Positions 27,620 to 35,486 of a stretch of 64,000 nt of DNA are shown piece by piece. How positions within the stretch are numbered: the first letter of the stretch is position 1; each line of letters starts with the position of its first letter. The translations under genes and the position numbers were made by a program. Source of the stretch: Acidobacteriota bacterium (GTDB taxonomy: Bacteria > Acidobacteriota > UBA6911 > RPQK01 > JAJDTT01); contig JAPPLF010000061.1 in assembly GCA_028874215.1 (NCBI GenBank), positions 1-64,000 of the forward strand, given 5' to 3'. The notes below the pieces were generated by a model that was not told the origin of the DNA, ran no database searches, and was given only the letters and a program-made list of their open reading frames with translations.

Positions 27620-28897
27620 ATGTCAAGACGACTCGATTCCATGATCATGCTCGTGGCGCTCGCCCTGGCGGGGTGCGCTCCTCCGGCGGGAGGAAGCCTG
27701 GCGGACGTCCAGCTCTTCATCGAAGACGAAGTGATTCTCGCCCCTGCGAGCGCCCGTCTGAACGCCCATAACGTGGTTCGGGGACCGGACGGCGCCATCT
27801 GGCTCAACACCGGCGAACCGGACCCGGGCCTCTTCCGGAGCACGGATCAGGGCCGGACCTGGGAGACGATTGCCGTGAAGCTCTCCGATGTCCCGCCCGG
27901 ACAGCATCTGGGAGGATTTCACGCCGCCCGGGACGGCAGTCTCTGGCTGGTCCACCAGGCCGCCCCTTATCGAATTGTCGACGGCGAGTCGATCGAGTCC
28001 ACCGACCGGCGGGGTTTCTTCTCGATCTCGACGGACGGCGGCCAGACGTGGGAGACGCGGGAGCTCGACCAGGCCCGCTTCGCTCCCGACCCCGAGGCGG
28101 ACCCTTATACGTCCATTGACATCGCCTGGTGCCACCCCAATTTCGTGGAACGGCCCGACGGGAGCGCCTTCTACTCCATCAGCATGCGCTACGACGACTG
28201 GGAGGACTACTCCCAAGCGGATCAGACGCGCCCCGGAGTCCGCGACGTGATGGTTCGCACCCGGGACGGGGGGCGGACCTGGGGAGATCCCACCATCGTC
28301 CACCAGCACGCCACCGAGACCGCCTACGCCGTGGACCCCAACGACCCGGACCACATCTTTGCGGCCACCCGAATTCAGAGGAAAGGTCTGCCGGGCGAGG
28401 ATCTGCAGGCGATCCGTAAGTTGACCGCCATGGACATGACCCCGCCCAACTACATGCCCGACTGGGCCTACAAGAACGGAATCCTGCTGGAATCGACCGA
28501 CGGCGGCCGATCCTTCCGGGAAGTGCCCGGCGGCTTGTTCGGCTTCGGCAGCTACCGCTGGTCCGCGATCTGGACGGAGGAAGACTGGTTGATCCTGGCG
28601 AGCACCGCGGGTCAGGACCCGGGACAACGAAAGAGTCCTGGCGACCAGGTGCTCCGAATCAGTCTGAACGGAGGGAAGACCTGGCTCGACGGCACCGAAA
28701 AGGGGACATCCACGGCGGCGAAGGCGAAGAAATTCATGGTGGTTCCAGGGTACCGGGACGTGGGCAAGGCGGACCACTACAGCGCCTCGGTGCCGGCGAC
28801 CATCCAGATCGCCGAGAACCGGTTCCTGACCTTCTGCACCTACAAGAAGGACCGGATCCTCCGGGGCCGGTTCTGGCGCCTGGAGAACTTGCCGTAA
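27620..28897 (+). CDS. BNR/Asp-box (sialidase-like) lipoprotein, tandem copy 1
   Basis: 425 residues with a lipobox (ALALAGCAP). Asp-boxes are STDQGRTW, STDGGQTW, TRDGGRTW and STDGGRSF; a fifth is degenerate with Asn for Asp (SLNGGKTW). It is the same length as the next gene and highly similar, including the upstream GGGGAAGACAGCTC that carries the ribosome-binding site, so the pair arose by tandem duplication. The catalytic sialidase motifs are not evident. Copy 1 keeps the lipoprotein cysteine; copy 2 has lost it. Confidence 0.83.
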   Translation: MSRRLDSMIMLVALALAGCAPPAGGSLADVQLFIEDEVILAPASARLNAHNVVRGPDGAIWLNTGEPDPGLFRSTDQGRTWETIAVKLSDVPPGQHLGGFHAARDGSLWLVHQAAPYRIVDGESIESTDRRGFFSISTDGGQTWETRELDQARFAPDPEADPYTSIDIAWCHPNFVERPDGSAFYSISMRYDDWEDYSQADQTRPGVRDVMVRTRDGGRTWGDPTIVHQHATETAYAVDPNDPDHIFAATRIQRKGLPGEDLQAIRKLTAMDMTPPNYMPDWAYKNGILLESTDGGRSFREVPGGLFGFGSYRWSAIWTEEDWLILASTAGQDPGQRKSPGDQVLRISLNGGKTWLDGTEKGTSTAAKAKKFMVVPGYRDVGKADHYSASVPATIQIAENRFLTFCTYKKDRILRGRFWRLENLP

Positions 28898-28903
28898 CGG
28901 AGC

Positions 28904-28947
28904 GGCGACTTTCCTGTCGCCGATTGGAGCGGCGGATTCCAACCGCC
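28904..28947 (+). repeat. Pair of loop-conserved 3' hairpins between tandem paralogues
   Basis: Six bases after the stop of copy 1 is GGCGAC-TTTCCT-GTCGCC (28904-28921), then a second, decayed member at 28931-28947 (GGCGGATTCCAACCGCC, one arm base off a perfect stem). Both follow the GGAGC lead-in found elsewhere and are in gene-sense orientation. They fill most of the gap between the duplicated genes. Confidence 0.8.
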
Positions 28948-28965
28948 GATGGGGGAAGACAGCTC

Positions 28966-30243
28966 ATGACAAGACGACTCGACTCCGCAATTGTTCTGTT
29001 CGTTTTCAGTTTGGCGGCCGTGACCGCTTGGGCCGGTGGAAGCCTGGCGGACGTCCAGCTCTTCATCGAAGACGAGGTGATCCTCGCCCCCGCGAGCGCC
29101 GACCTGGATGCCTACAACGTGGTTCGCGGTCCCGAAGGAGCCATTTGGCTCAATACCGGCGAACCGAAGCCGGGCCTCTTCCGGAGCAAGGATCAGGGCC
29201 GGACCTGGGAGACGATTCCGGTCGAACTGCCGCAGGCCCCTCCCGGCCAGCATACGGCAGGCTTCCACGTCGCCCGGGACGGCAGTCTCTGGTTGCTCCA
29301 TCAGGCCCCCCCGACCTACACTGCCGACGGCAAGTCCATGGAGTACAAGGACCGGAGGGTCTTTTTCTCGAAATCCACGGACGGCGGCCGGACCTGGGAG
29401 AGCCGGGAGATCGACTACGGCCGCTTCTCTCCCGACCCCGGGGCGGACCCCTATACGATGATGGAGACCGCCTGGTGCCACCCCAACTTCGCGGAGCGGC
29501 CCGACGGGACCACCTTCTTTTCCCTCAGCATGCGCTACCCCGATTGGGATGACTGGCATCAGGAGGATCAGTCCCGGCCCGGCATCCGCGACGTGATGGT
29601 CCGCACCCGGGACGGAGGGAAAACCTGGGGAGATCCCACCATCGTCCACCAGCACGCCACCGAGACCGCCTACGCCGTGGATCCCAACGACCCGGACCAC
29701 ATTTTCGCGGCGACCCGAATCCAACGGAAAGCCCTGCCGGGCGAGGACCTGCAGGCGATCCGGAAGCTGAGCGCCATGGATATGACGCCGCCCAACTACA
29801 TGCCCGATTGGGCCTACAAGAACGGCCTCCTGCTGGAATCGACCGACGGCGGCCGATCCTTCCGGGAAGTGCCTGGCGGATTGTTCGGATTTGCCAGCTA
29901 CCGCTGGTCCATGGTCTGGACCGAGGATGACTGGCTGGTTCTGGCCAGCCACGCGGGTCAGGACCCGGGACAACGAGAGAATCATATTGATCATGTGGTC
30001 CGAATCAGTCTGAACGGAGGGAAGACCTGGCTCGACGGCACCGAAAAGGGCACCAAGTTGCCGGCGAAGGCCAAGAGGTTCATGGTGTTCCCGGCGTTCC
30101 GGGACGTGGGCAAGGTGGACCACTACAGCGCCTCGGTGCCGGCGACCATCGAAGTCTCCAAGAACCGGTTCCTGACCTTCGGCGCCTACAAGCGGGACAA
30201 GATCCTCCGAGGCCGGTTCTGGCGCCTGGAGAATCTGCCTTGA
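28966..30243 (+). CDS. BNR/Asp-box (sialidase-like) secreted protein, tandem copy 2
   Basis: 425 residues, a close paralogue of the preceding gene along its full length. Asp-boxes are SKDQGRTW, STDGGRTW, TRDGGKTW and STDGGRSF, with the same degenerate SLNGGKTW. The leader is an ordinary signal peptide (VFSLAAVTAWAGG) without a lipobox cysteine, so this copy is probably released or periplasmic while copy 1 is membrane-anchored. The ATG at 28966 has GGGGGAAGA upstream; the longer frame from 28924 runs through the hairpin DNA and is rejected. Confidence 0.83.
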   Translation: MTRRLDSAIVLFVFSLAAVTAWAGGSLADVQLFIEDEVILAPASADLDAYNVVRGPEGAIWLNTGEPKPGLFRSKDQGRTWETIPVELPQAPPGQHTAGFHVARDGSLWLLHQAPPTYTADGKSMEYKDRRVFFSKSTDGGRTWESREIDYGRFSPDPGADPYTMMETAWCHPNFAERPDGTTFFSLSMRYPDWDDWHQEDQSRPGIRDVMVRTRDGGKTWGDPTIVHQHATETAYAVDPNDPDHIFAATRIQRKALPGEDLQAIRKLSAMDMTPPNYMPDWAYKNGLLLESTDGGRSFREVPGGLFGFASYRWSMVWTEDDWLVLASHAGQDPGQRENHIDHVVRISLNGGKTWLDGTEKGTKLPAKAKRFMVFPAFRDVGKVDHYSASVPATIEVSKNRFLTFGAYKRDKILRGRFWRLENLP

Positions 30244-30246
30244 TGG

Positions 30247-30369
30247 GAGCGGCGGTTTTCTTACCGCCGGTTGGAGATTAGGCGGACGGAGTCCCCCTGT
30301 ACACTTTCCGGCAGGAAGAGCAGGCGACAGGAAAGTCGCCTGTCCCAATGGGCGACAAGAATGTCGCCC
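30247..30369 (-). repeat. Composite intergenic hairpin element, copy B
   Basis: Between two convergent genes lie 30251-30268 (plus reading GGCGGT-TTTCTT-ACCGCC, sense to the upstream BNR gene), 30321-30342 (CAGGCGAC-AGGAAA-GTCGCCTG) and 30350-30369 (GGGCGAC-AAGAAT-GTCGCCC), the last two sense to the TauD gene. Read on the minus strand the block is collinear with copy A at 82-207, including TGCCGGAAAGTGTA (here 30313-30300). The last hairpin begins three bases after the TauD stop. Confidence 0.85.
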
Positions 30370-30372
30370 CTC

Positions 30373-31197
30373 CTAACGCGGCCTCTCTCCCTTGATGGTC
30401 ACGCGCAGGCCGCGGCGGCGGTTGGGATAGTAGTCCCACAGGGCGTAGTGCTGGGCGCAGCGGTTGTCCCAGAACGCCACCGATCCGGGGCTCCACCGGA
30501 AACGGCACTGGAACATGGGGCTGGCGGCGTGCTCCACCAGGAATCCGAGGACGGCGTCGCTCTCACTCTTTGAAAGCTGGACGATACGGGTGGTGAACAG
30601 GCGGTTGACGAAGAGCGCCTTGCGTCCGCTCACCGGGTGCGTCCTGACGACGGGATGCTCCGATCTGGGAAAGGTCTTCCCCTCATCGTCGGAGTCGTCG
30701 TAACGGCCGCGGTAGACCTGCTCCCCGTCGTGGACGGCGGTCATTCCTTCGAGCATCCGCCGCATCGGCGCCGAAAGGGACTCGTAGGCCGCGTACATGT
30801 TGGCGAACAGAGTGTCGCCCCCCACCGGCGGCACCTCCAGCATCTGAAAGATCGTCCCCAGAGGCGGCTCCCGGTCGCAGGAGACGTCCGAGTGCCAGTC
30901 CTCTCCGGCGATCCGGCGGGTGTTCTCGTCGGCGTAGATTTCCATGACTTCGGGATGGCCGTCGACCAGGCGGGGCCATGCGGGATGAATATGCAGTTCA
31001 CCGAAATTGCGGCCCAGCGCCTTCTGCTGGGCCGGGGTCATGGACTGGCCGCGGAAAAAGAGGACGCAGTGTTCGGCAAGTGCGTTGGAGAGGGCATCCA
31101 CCAACTCCGCCCCAAGCGGCCGGGAGAGGTCGATGCCGTGCACTTCGGCGCCGCAATGACCGGTCACTTTCCTGAATTCAAGATTGGGAGCCGGCAT
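30373..31197 (-). CDS. TauD/TfdA-family Fe(II)/2-oxoglutarate dioxygenase
   Basis: 274 residues with the family iron ligands: WHSDVSCDREPP (His-x-Asp) at about residue 115 and a distal His in DNRCAQHYALWDY. The 2-oxoglutarate-binding Arg is probably in RRRGLRVTIKGE. The N-terminal GAEVHGIDLSRPL and VLFFRGQ are also typical. Members hydroxylate taurine, alkyl sulfates, aryloxy acids and similar compounds, and the substrate here is not predictable. Start at 31197 by homology; the ribosome-binding site is weak. It is a single gene between hairpin elements. Confidence 0.9.
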   Translation of the reverse strand: MPAPNLEFRKVTGHCGAEVHGIDLSRPLGAELVDALSNALAEHCVLFFRGQSMTPAQQKALGRNFGELHIHPAWPRLVDGHPEVMEIYADENTRRIAGEDWHSDVSCDREPPLGTIFQMLEVPPVGGDTLFANMYAAYESLSAPMRRMLEGMTAVHDGEQVYRGRYDDSDDEGKTFPRSEHPVVRTHPVSGRKALFVNRLFTTRIVQLSKSESDAVLGFLVEHAASPMFQCRFRWSPGSVAFWDNRCAQHYALWDYYPNRRRGLRVTIKGERPR

Positions 31198-31264
31198 GGG
31201 AGGAGCCTGGGTTCGGTCGGCAGTCTATCGGAAACATCGGGTTCCGTTCCAGCCAAGAATGAAT

Positions 31265-31284
31265 GAGGGACAAGACTGTCCCTC
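31265..31284 (-). repeat. Loop-conserved 3' hairpin, GAGGGAC stem
   Basis: GAGGGAC-AAGACT-GTCCCTC on the plus strand, a perfect 7-bp stem with a 6-nt loop (AGTCTT in minus-strand sense). It lies about 48 bases beyond the stop of the CocE-type gene and upstream of TauD. It is the same design as the GGCGAC hairpins but with a different stem. Confidence 0.65.
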
Positions 31285-31331
31285 CTCCCAACTGTCCAGG
31301 ACCTATTTGTCTATGCATAGATAATTAGAGG

Positions 31332-33059
31332 TCAGGGTTTACTATTTATAGTAAATTCAAGAGCGACTGGGAGCACGATCCGGGAAGGATGGCACCGGGA
31401 GTGGTGGATCACCTGGCGGGCCGTCACCAGTTCGGTCTCGGCCAGATCCTTCCCTCCGGTGTTGTGGTTCCGATCGTGATTCGGGAAGTCGCTGCTGGTG
31501 ATCTCCACCCGGATTCGATGTCCCTCGAGGAACCGGCAGGCGGTCGGTCCCAGCCTGATGCGGTACTCGACAACCTCGCCCGGAGTCACCAGGTCCTCCC
31601 GATCCATGGAGATCCGGTGCCGGGCGCGGACCATGCCGTAACCGACGTCCAGGGCCCGGCCGTCGGGATGTTCGTCCACGAGCCGGACGAAGAAGTCCGT
31701 GTCCCGGGCCGAGGTCGAGGCGAAAAGAACGGCTTCGGGATAGCCGACGACTTCCACCTCCTGCTCCAAGGGGTCGGTCCGGTAGTTCAGGATGTCCCGG
31801 CGGTGGGCGAGGGCGGACCGGTCGGAGGGTTGCGTGAACATCTCTTGGCTCCAGAGCGTCGGGACCGGATCCTTGGGATCGTACTCGTAGGCATCTTCAC
31901 GGGACCGCGCCGGAACCGACGCCGAAAGCCGCCCTGAGCCGTCCGGGCGGTGGGCGTCCCCGCCGCTGTCCAGATAGAACTCGCGCCAACCGACGCCATC
32001 CTCCGGAGGCCAGGTCGCCGCCCCTTTCCAGACCTGCGAACCCATGACGAAATACCGCACCGGCGGTTCCCCCCGCAGACCGTCTCCGTCTCCCTTGAGC
32101 CAATGATCGAACCAGCGAATCATCACCTGGGTCAGGTCGACCCGGGCCTCCGGTCCGTAGTCCATGGAGCCGAGGGACCGCTCCCCCAGGTGCTTGTGGT
32201 TCCAGGGTCCGATGACGAGCCGGGTCTGTTCCCTGGCTGCCTTCGTCCGGGCGTTTTGCTGCATCAGTCGAAGGTGCCTCATGGAGCCGTTGCAGTGGTC
32301 GTACCAGCCGCTGAAGTCCAGGTTGGGGACCTCCACCTCCCGGTGGATCCGGTCGAATCGCCAGGCGCGGCGGGTCGGATTTCGGAGCCAGTCCCGAGCA
32401 TATTCCCGAAGCCCCGGCGGAAGATAACCGGGGAGATCCATCCAGGGCAGGAACCAGATCCAACGCATCTGCTCCTGCTCGTCCCAGATCTTCTCGGCCT
32501 CCTCCGGAGTGTGGGGCGGAGGCAGCCCATGGCGGCGGCGGAGGTCCGGGGCCATGCTGTTCATCCACCATTTGACCCGCCGTCCCGGACGGAAGGAACC
32601 CCACCAGTCCAGATCGGTGATCTCCAGGGGGATGGAATTGGCGCACATGGCCACCAGGTGAGGCGGCCGGAGCCGGGCCAGGGACCACTGCATCCAGCCG
32701 TTGTAGGAGACTCCGAAGGTGCCCACCTTGCCGTTGCAGAATGGCTGCGCGGCCAGCCACTCCACGCTGTCGTACCCGTCCTCCCCGTCCTGAGTCCGCT
32801 CCACCGTGAACGGAACGTACTCCCCATCGGAGGCATATCGGCCCCGGCTGTCCTGGGCGACCACCGCGTAGCCGGCCCGCACCAGCGGCTCCAATCCGCT
32901 CTCCGCCTTCCCGTAGGGGGTCCGCGTCAGCAGACCGGGACAGGGAGAGGGAACATCAGGGCGAAAGATGTTGGCGCGGAGGACGACGCCGTCCCGGACG
33001 GGGACCCCGACGTTCATCTCGATGAGAATACCCGGGGTTTCCGGGCCGGCTTCAGGCAT
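31332..33059 (-). CDS. CocE/NonD-type alpha/beta hydrolase (X-Pro dipeptidyl-peptidase S15 family)
   Basis: 575 residues. The N-terminal MNVGVPVRDGVVLRANIFRPD opens the alpha/beta hydrolase fold. The nucleophile serine is in GTFGVSYNGWMQW, the catalytic His is probably in VIGPWNHKHLGERS, and the C-terminal jelly-roll is recognisable from SARDTDFFVRLVDEHPDGRALDVGYGMVRARHR. The family includes cocaine esterase, glutaryl acylases and Xaa-Pro dipeptidyl-peptidases. There is no signal peptide. It overlaps the end of the preceding BNR gene by 8 bases and is last in a three-gene coupled operon. Confidence 0.9.
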   Translation of the reverse strand: MPEAGPETPGILIEMNVGVPVRDGVVLRANIFRPDVPSPCPGLLTRTPYGKAESGLEPLVRAGYAVVAQDSRGRYASDGEYVPFTVERTQDGEDGYDSVEWLAAQPFCNGKVGTFGVSYNGWMQWSLARLRPPHLVAMCANSIPLEITDLDWWGSFRPGRRVKWWMNSMAPDLRRRHGLPPPHTPEEAEKIWDEQEQMRWIWFLPWMDLPGYLPPGLREYARDWLRNPTRRAWRFDRIHREVEVPNLDFSGWYDHCNGSMRHLRLMQQNARTKAAREQTRLVIGPWNHKHLGERSLGSMDYGPEARVDLTQVMIRWFDHWLKGDGDGLRGEPPVRYFVMGSQVWKGAATWPPEDGVGWREFYLDSGGDAHRPDGSGRLSASVPARSREDAYEYDPKDPVPTLWSQEMFTQPSDRSALAHRRDILNYRTDPLEQEVEVVGYPEAVLFASTSARDTDFFVRLVDEHPDGRALDVGYGMVRARHRISMDREDLVTPGEVVEYRIRLGPTACRFLEGHRIRVEITSSDFPNHDRNHNTGGKDLAETELVTARQVIHHSRCHPSRIVLPVALEFTINSKP

Positions 33060-34182
33060 CCGGATCCAGGCGGGCCCAGTAGCAGTTCATGGAACCGGCG
33101 TCACCGGCGTAGTAGGCCACCATCACCGTCCCGTCCGGCAGGGTTTCGGCGAACGGCAAGCCAAAGCTCCAGAGGGACATTTCCGAAAGCAGTTCCCCGG
33201 TCTCGTCCTCCGGCGAGTCCTGCGATCCCGAAGGGCCATGGGTGTAGAGAATCACCTCGGTGTCCGGATCGAAATCCGCATCTACGCTCCCGGCCAGCCG
33301 CGCCCGGATGGAGTGGGTCCCGTACCGGTCCACCCAGGCCAGAACGACCCTCCCGTCGGGGAGCATGGCCGGATGGGCCGCCTGGTCGGGGAAACCCAGA
33401 TCCTGGGCGCGGGACCAGGTGCAGCCGCCGTCGGCGCTGAGGCGCCGGTGGACGTTCAGGTATTTCCTGGTTTCGCTGTCGTAGGTCCAGAGGAAGGCCG
33501 CGATCCGGCCGTCGGCCGCCACCCCCACGCGCTGGTCCCAGTTGAAGATGCGTCCGGTCGGATCTTCACCGGCAACGACTGGATCTTCCCAATTCAGACC
33601 GCCGTCCCGGGAGTGGAAGAGGACCACCTTCTGGTACCACTTGGACCCGTCGTCGTAGTGCTTGTTGGTCTCGATGCTCATCCCCAAAGTGCCGTCGGCG
33701 AGGCGAAAGACGGGACTGGTGAGACTGGGCGGACCGATCTCCTCCGGCATGGGAACGACCCGCCAGGGCGACCACGTTCTCCCCTCGTCGTCCGACTCGG
33801 CCAGGACCACCGCCATGGGGAGGCAGCCCTCGGTCTCCGCGTTGAACAGGCCCTGGCCCGGGTAGGTCTGGCGATCCACCCACATTCCGGCGGCCAGAAG
33901 ACGCCCCGGCGCCGTCTCCGTGAGGTAGCAGATCTTGAGCGTCCCCCCGACTCCGTCCACGGTGGGAGCGTTCCAGGGACGGCTCGGAGCGCTCCAACAC
34001 CGCTCCTCCCCGTCCCAACGAAAGAGCTCGGCACACTCGTCGGCGCCGTCCTTGCTGGAACCGGCGCGGCAGGTGGCCAGAAGGCCGCCGTTTGCCAGGA
34101 CGGCAAGCGCCGGAAAGGTGGTCACGGCACGATGGGTTCCGGGTTCGCTCTCGGCCAGGACGCCTCTTTCCACGACCTTCAT
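33052..34182 (-). CDS. BNR/Asp-box (sialidase-like) protein without signal peptide
   Basis: About 376 residues. Asp-box-like strings SDDEGRTW, SRDGGLNW and SADGGCTW mark the propeller, and FPALAVLANGGLLATCRAG resembles the start of the sialidase fold. No export signal is visible, unlike the other BNR proteins here, so it may be cytoplasmic. The start at 34182 overlaps the stop of the FG-GAP gene (ATGA), and its end overlaps the CocE gene start by 8 bases. Translational coupling on both sides implies a joint function with those two. Confidence 0.78.
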   Translation of the reverse strand: MKVVERGVLAESEPGTHRAVTTFPALAVLANGGLLATCRAGSSKDGADECAELFRWDGEERCWSAPSRPWNAPTVDGVGGTLKICYLTETAPGRLLAAGMWVDRQTYPGQGLFNAETEGCLPMAVVLAESDDEGRTWSPWRVVPMPEEIGPPSLTSPVFRLADGTLGMSIETNKHYDDGSKWYQKVVLFHSRDGGLNWEDPVVAGEDPTGRIFNWDQRVGVAADGRIAAFLWTYDSETRKYLNVHRRLSADGGCTWSRAQDLGFPDQAAHPAMLPDGRVVLAWVDRYGTHSIRARLAGSVDADFDPDTEVILYTHGPSGSQDSPEDETGELLSEMSLWSFGLPFAETLPDGTVMVAYYAGDAGSMNCYWARLDPDA

Positions 34183-35456
34183 GGCTGTCTCCCCTGGTTC
34201 CGCCACCAGCGGAATTCCAGCGTGCCCCGTTCCGCCACGGCGGCGAGGTCCGGATCTGCGTCTCCGTCCAGGTCGGCGATGATGACCTGGTTGGCCCGGC
34301 GCCAGTTGTCCTTCAACACATGCATGGTCCATGCGCCCTTGGGATCTCCGCCGTTCTCGAACCAGGCGACACGGCCCGGGTCGCCCCAACCGGTGGCCAC
34401 CACGTCCACGTCTCCATCACCGTCCAGGTCCGCGGCATCCGCCTCGAACGCATTCTGGTAGGGCTCGCGGATGACGTGGACCGGCCACGGGCCTTCGGTG
34501 GGATCGCCGGCGTTCTCGTACCAGAGGACCGAGTGGGTCGATTGCCCCGGCGTGAGCTCCCGTCCGCCGGCCAGGACCACGTCCAGATCGCCGTCCAGAT
34601 CCATGTCCACCGGCTGTCCGTGAAGGGCCCGGGGAGCTTCGGCGATCAGGCGCCTCGTCCAGGTTCCGGACGATGGCCGGCCGCTGTTCTCGTACCAGAC
34701 CACGATGGCGTTGCCCGCTTCGGCAGTGTGGATGGGAACGATCTCCTCGAGAGCGGCGGTGGCCAGCAGATCCCAGTCGCCGTCGGCGTCGAAATCCGCC
34801 GCCCGGATGGCGGTGGTCTCCCGAAGATCGCCTTCGATCAGATGCTGCTCCCAGGCTTCGACCTCCGGGTCCGCCGGGTTCCCCGGATTTTCGAACCAGG
34901 CGAACTGGTAGCCCAACCACCAGGAAGAGCCCGCCACGTCCAGATCGCCGTCGCCGTCCAGATCGGCCAGGGCCACGTCATAGGCGCCCGGCAGCGTCCC
35001 CTTGGCGATGTTCCGCCGTTTCCAAAGCTGTCCGTCCGCCGGATTGCCGTTGTTCTCGAACCAGAGCAGGTCTCCGTGCAGGTTCTTCACGATCACCACG
35101 TCCGGATGTCCGTCGCCGTCGACGTCCCCCACGGCGTGGCGCTCGAGCCGCTCGGGGTCGTCCTGCTGGATGAAACGTCGCGTGAACTCGCCCGCGCCGT
35201 TGTTTTCGAACCAGTACAGGTCGTTGTGCGGAAGCGCGTCGGCGCTGGTCAGATCCAGGTCGCCGTCGCCGTCCAGATCGGCGGCCGCGATTCCGAAGGG
35301 ATAGGTGTATCCCTCCATGATCAGATGTTCGCTGAATTGAATGGCGGGAGGCGGTTCCTCGTCTCGCGGCGCCCCACAAGAGAGGAAACCGGCCGCTGCC
35401 AAAAACAGGGGGATGTGGATTCTCGGGGTTGTCTTACGCATGGCTTGCAGTATCAT
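34179..35456 (-). CDS. FG-GAP/VCBS repeat lipoprotein
   Basis: About 425 residues. A lipoprotein-type leader (FLAAAGFLSCGAP) is followed by seven FG-GAP calcium loops (AADLDGDGDLDLTSAD, VGDVDGDGHPDVVIVK, LADLDGDGDLDVAGSS and others) alternating with WFENNG/WYENSG turns. This predicts a seven-bladed integrin-alpha-like propeller. An ATG at 35441 is an alternative start. It is first in the operon with the BNR and CocE-type genes. Its start is about 30 bases from that of the divergent gene at 35487, so the two promoters must overlap. Confidence 0.85.
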   Translation of the reverse strand: MILQAMRKTTPRIHIPLFLAAAGFLSCGAPRDEEPPPAIQFSEHLIMEGYTYPFGIAAADLDGDGDLDLTSADALPHNDLYWFENNGAGEFTRRFIQQDDPERLERHAVGDVDGDGHPDVVIVKNLHGDLLWFENNGNPADGQLWKRRNIAKGTLPGAYDVALADLDGDGDLDVAGSSWWLGYQFAWFENPGNPADPEVEAWEQHLIEGDLRETTAIRAADFDADGDWDLLATAALEEIVPIHTAEAGNAIVVWYENSGRPSSGTWTRRLIAEAPRALHGQPVDMDLDGDLDVVLAGGRELTPGQSTHSVLWYENAGDPTEGPWPVHVIREPYQNAFEADAADLDGDGDVDVVATGWGDPGRVAWFENGGDPKGAWTMHVLKDNWRRANQVIIADLDGDADPDLAAVAERGTLEFRWWRNQGRQP

Positions 35457-35486
35457 GAGCCGAATTCTCTACCAGAGAAACCCCAA

